Source of the DNA: Bacteroidales bacterium
GTDB lineage: Bacteria; Bacteroidota; Bacteroidia; Bacteroidales; Bacteroidaceae
Assembly: GCA_004555055.1 (NCBI GenBank)
Contig: SFJN01000139.1
Coordinates: 1-7,012 of the forward strand
Direction: 5' to 3'
Length of the DNA: 7,012 nucleotides
In this document: in pieces, positions 5,867 to 7,012 of the stretch
How positions within the stretch are numbered: position 1 is the stretch's first letter
Layout of the letters: the number at the start of each line of letters is the position of its first letter
Notes under the pieces: model-generated
Database searches by the model: none
What the model was told of the DNA's origin: nothing
What the model saw: only the letters and a program-made list of their open reading frames with translations
Translations under genes and position numbers: made by a program

Positions 5867-6901
5867 ATGAAAAAGACAATCTGCAGCACACCTCTGAAAC
5901 ATATCCCCTTTGTCCTTCCAGCCCTCTGCATCCTCCTTACCATCCTCACCGCCTGCAAGGGTCAGAAGACGGCGGCCGACAATGCCCCCGCCATCGACTC
6001 CTCGCGCATCTGCCAGGTACGCTTCTGCGCCGACAGTGCATTCCGCTTCGTTGAGGAACAGTGCAGTTTCGGACCCCGTGTGCCCAACTCCCAGGCCGCC
6101 GCACGCTGTGCCGACTACATAGAGCGGAAATTCACCGCATACGGCATGAAGGTGACGAACCAGCGCACCACCATCACCGCGTGGGACGGTCAGAAACTGC
6201 AGTGCCGCAACATCATTGCCGCCTACAAACCCGAACAGGCGGAGCGCGTCATCCTCTGTGCCCACTACGACAGCCGGCCATGGGCCGACAATGACCCCGA
6301 CGAGACAAAGCGCCGCCAGCCCGTGATGGCTGCCAACGACGGAGCATCGGGAGTGGCAGTGATGCTCGAAGTGGCACGCCTGATCCGGGAGGTGAATCCC
6401 AAGGTGGGGGTCGACTTCATCTGTTTTGACCTCGAAGACTACGGTGCTCCCGACTGGGCACCTGCCGAGGTGCAGCAGGCGGGCGACACCTGGTGCCTCG
6501 GAAGCCAGTACTGGAGTGCCAATCCCCACGTCGAGGGCTATACCGCACGCTACGGCATACTCCTCGACATGGTGGGCGGCCGTGGCGCCACCTTCGCCCA
6601 CGAAGGCTTCTCGCTGCGCTATGCCCAAAGCATCGTCGTACGCCTGTGGGAGGCTGCCACACTCGCCGGAGCCGCCACGTATTTCCCCAACACCCCCGGA
6701 GGATACATCACCGACGACCATGTGCCCATGAACGAGGTGGCGATGATACCCACCGTCGACGTGGTGCCCTACATCGAAGAGGGCGACAGCAACTTCGGTC
6801 CCACCTGGCACACCACGCAGGATACCCCCGAAAACATCGATCCCGAAGTACTCCGTGCCGTAGGGCAGACCCTCCTGCAGATGCTCTCGGAGGAAGAGTG
6901 A
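5867..6901 (+). CDS. M28-family glutaminyl-peptide cyclotransferase-like lipoprotein
   Basis: This 344-residue protein starts with Lys2-Lys3 and a hydrophobic stretch ending in the lipobox LTAC (Cys30), so it is a predicted signal peptidase II lipoprotein. The mature part is the M28 / type II glutaminyl cyclase fold. It shows CAHYDSR (131-137), AANDGASGVAVMLEVARL with Asp158, FDLEDYG (Glu190, Asp191), LGSQYW, LLDMVGG (Asp234), TDDHVP (282-287) and TWHTTQDTPENID (Trp314, His315). Asp158, an acidic residue at 190/191 and His315 are the expected single-zinc ligands; Trp-His-Thr and Asp-Asp-His are characteristic of cyclases over M28 aminopeptidases. Such enzymes turn N-terminal Gln into pyroglutamate on exported proteins, and Bacteroidetes secreted proteins often begin with Gln after signal peptidase I cleavage. 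After Cys30 (KGQKTAADN) there is no obvious acidic lipoprotein export signal, so it may face the periplasm. Its start follows an A-rich leader. A plain M28 aminopeptidase is the alternative. Confidence 0.88.
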   Translation: MKKTICSTPLKHIPFVLPALCILLTILTACKGQKTAADNAPAIDSSRICQVRFCADSAFRFVEEQCSFGPRVPNSQAAARCADYIERKFTAYGMKVTNQRTTITAWDGQKLQCRNIIAAYKPEQAERVILCAHYDSRPWADNDPDETKRRQPVMAANDGASGVAVMLEVARLIREVNPKVGVDFICFDLEDYGAPDWAPAEVQQAGDTWCLGSQYWSANPHVEGYTARYGILLDMVGGRGATFAHEGFSLRYAQSIVVRLWEAATLAGAATYFPNTPGGYITDDHVPMNEVAMIPTVDVVPYIEEGDSNFGPTWHTTQDTPENIDPEVLRAVGQTLLQMLSEEE

Positions 6902-6947
6902 AATCCGCCCCCCCCTGAGCGGATGTCTGGGAACACGCTGCACACAC

Positions 6948-7004
6948 AATGGAGGCACCTCCCCGGTCATTGTTCCGGAACGGTGCCTCCATTTGTTTGT
7001 TTTT
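6948..7004 (+). terminator. Intrinsic terminator after the glutaminyl cyclase gene
   Basis: AATGGAGGCACC (6948-6959) pairs perfectly with GGTGCCTCCATT (6982-6993), a 12-bp stem. An inner CCGG/CCGG pairing (6963-6966 with 6975-6978) shortens the loop. The stem is followed by TGTTTGTTTTT (6994-7004). The opposite strand lacks a U-tract at the other end, so it works for plus-strand transcripts. It lies 47 bases after the stop; a smaller hairpin ATCCGC/GCGGAT (6903-6924), whose loop begins with a run of C, sits in between. Confidence 0.85.
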
Positions 7005-7012
7005 ATGTTTTA

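Noticed and set aside
5759..6970. 403-codon minus-strand open frame over the glutaminyl cyclase gene, its leader and its terminator
   Set aside because: It runs through the tandem repeat, the full sense gene and part of the terminator stem without recognisable domains. It is a shadow of the sense gene.
1..7012. Defence system, mobile element or biosynthetic cluster
   Set aside because: All genes are housekeeping or common Bacteroidetes families. I saw no transposase, integrase, phage, toxin-antitoxin, nuclease or CRISPR-like repeat on either strand.

Overview
The window looks like chromosome of a GC-rich member of the Bacteroidetes, most likely Prevotellaceae. The evidence is three-fold. Promoters have the Bacteroidetes form (TTTG at -33, TAnnTTTG at -7). 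Start codons are preceded by A/T-rich stretches rather than Shine-Dalgarno sites. The gene families are typical of the group: a Bacteroidetes-type GltX, a YidE/AspT-like transporter, a short Lrp, DUF4491, and a type II glutaminyl cyclase lipoprotein. The genus is inferred from resemblance only.

Left part (1-2737, minus strand): glutamyl-tRNA synthetase gltX runs off the left edge and is split by an apparent frameshift near 570-578. Upstream of it on the same strand, separated by a terminator-like hairpin (1041-1078), lies a complete 550-residue AspT/YidE-type transporter with two central RCK_C domains.

Middle (2738-3064): a 327-bp divergent control region. It carries a near-perfect promoter for the rightward lrp gene (2860-2891), a -7 element for the leftward transporter (2800-2807), and a 9-bp inverted repeat that touches both. 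The lrp leader is long (about 165 nt) and contains a run of nine C.

Right part (3065-7012, plus strand): an Lrp/AsnC regulator followed by a very strong, long terminator-like hairpin; a small DUF4491 membrane protein; a fused peptidase C26 (class I glutamine amidotransferase fold) / M19 zinc dipeptidase with all expected catalytic residues in both halves; a 93-bp gap with a 23/24-bp tandem repeat; and an M28-family glutaminyl-peptide cyclotransferase-like lipoprotein closed by a clean intrinsic terminator.

Several genes concern glutamate/glutamine or amino-acid chemistry: Glu-tRNA charging, AspT-like transport, Lrp amino-acid sensing, gamma-glutamyl plus dipeptide hydrolysis, and N-terminal Gln cyclisation. 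A shared pathway is not proved. The best-supported functional links are Lrp with the divergent transporter, and the two sequential hydrolytic steps within the C26-M19 fusion. I see no mobile element, tRNA, rRNA, CRISPR array or defence system.
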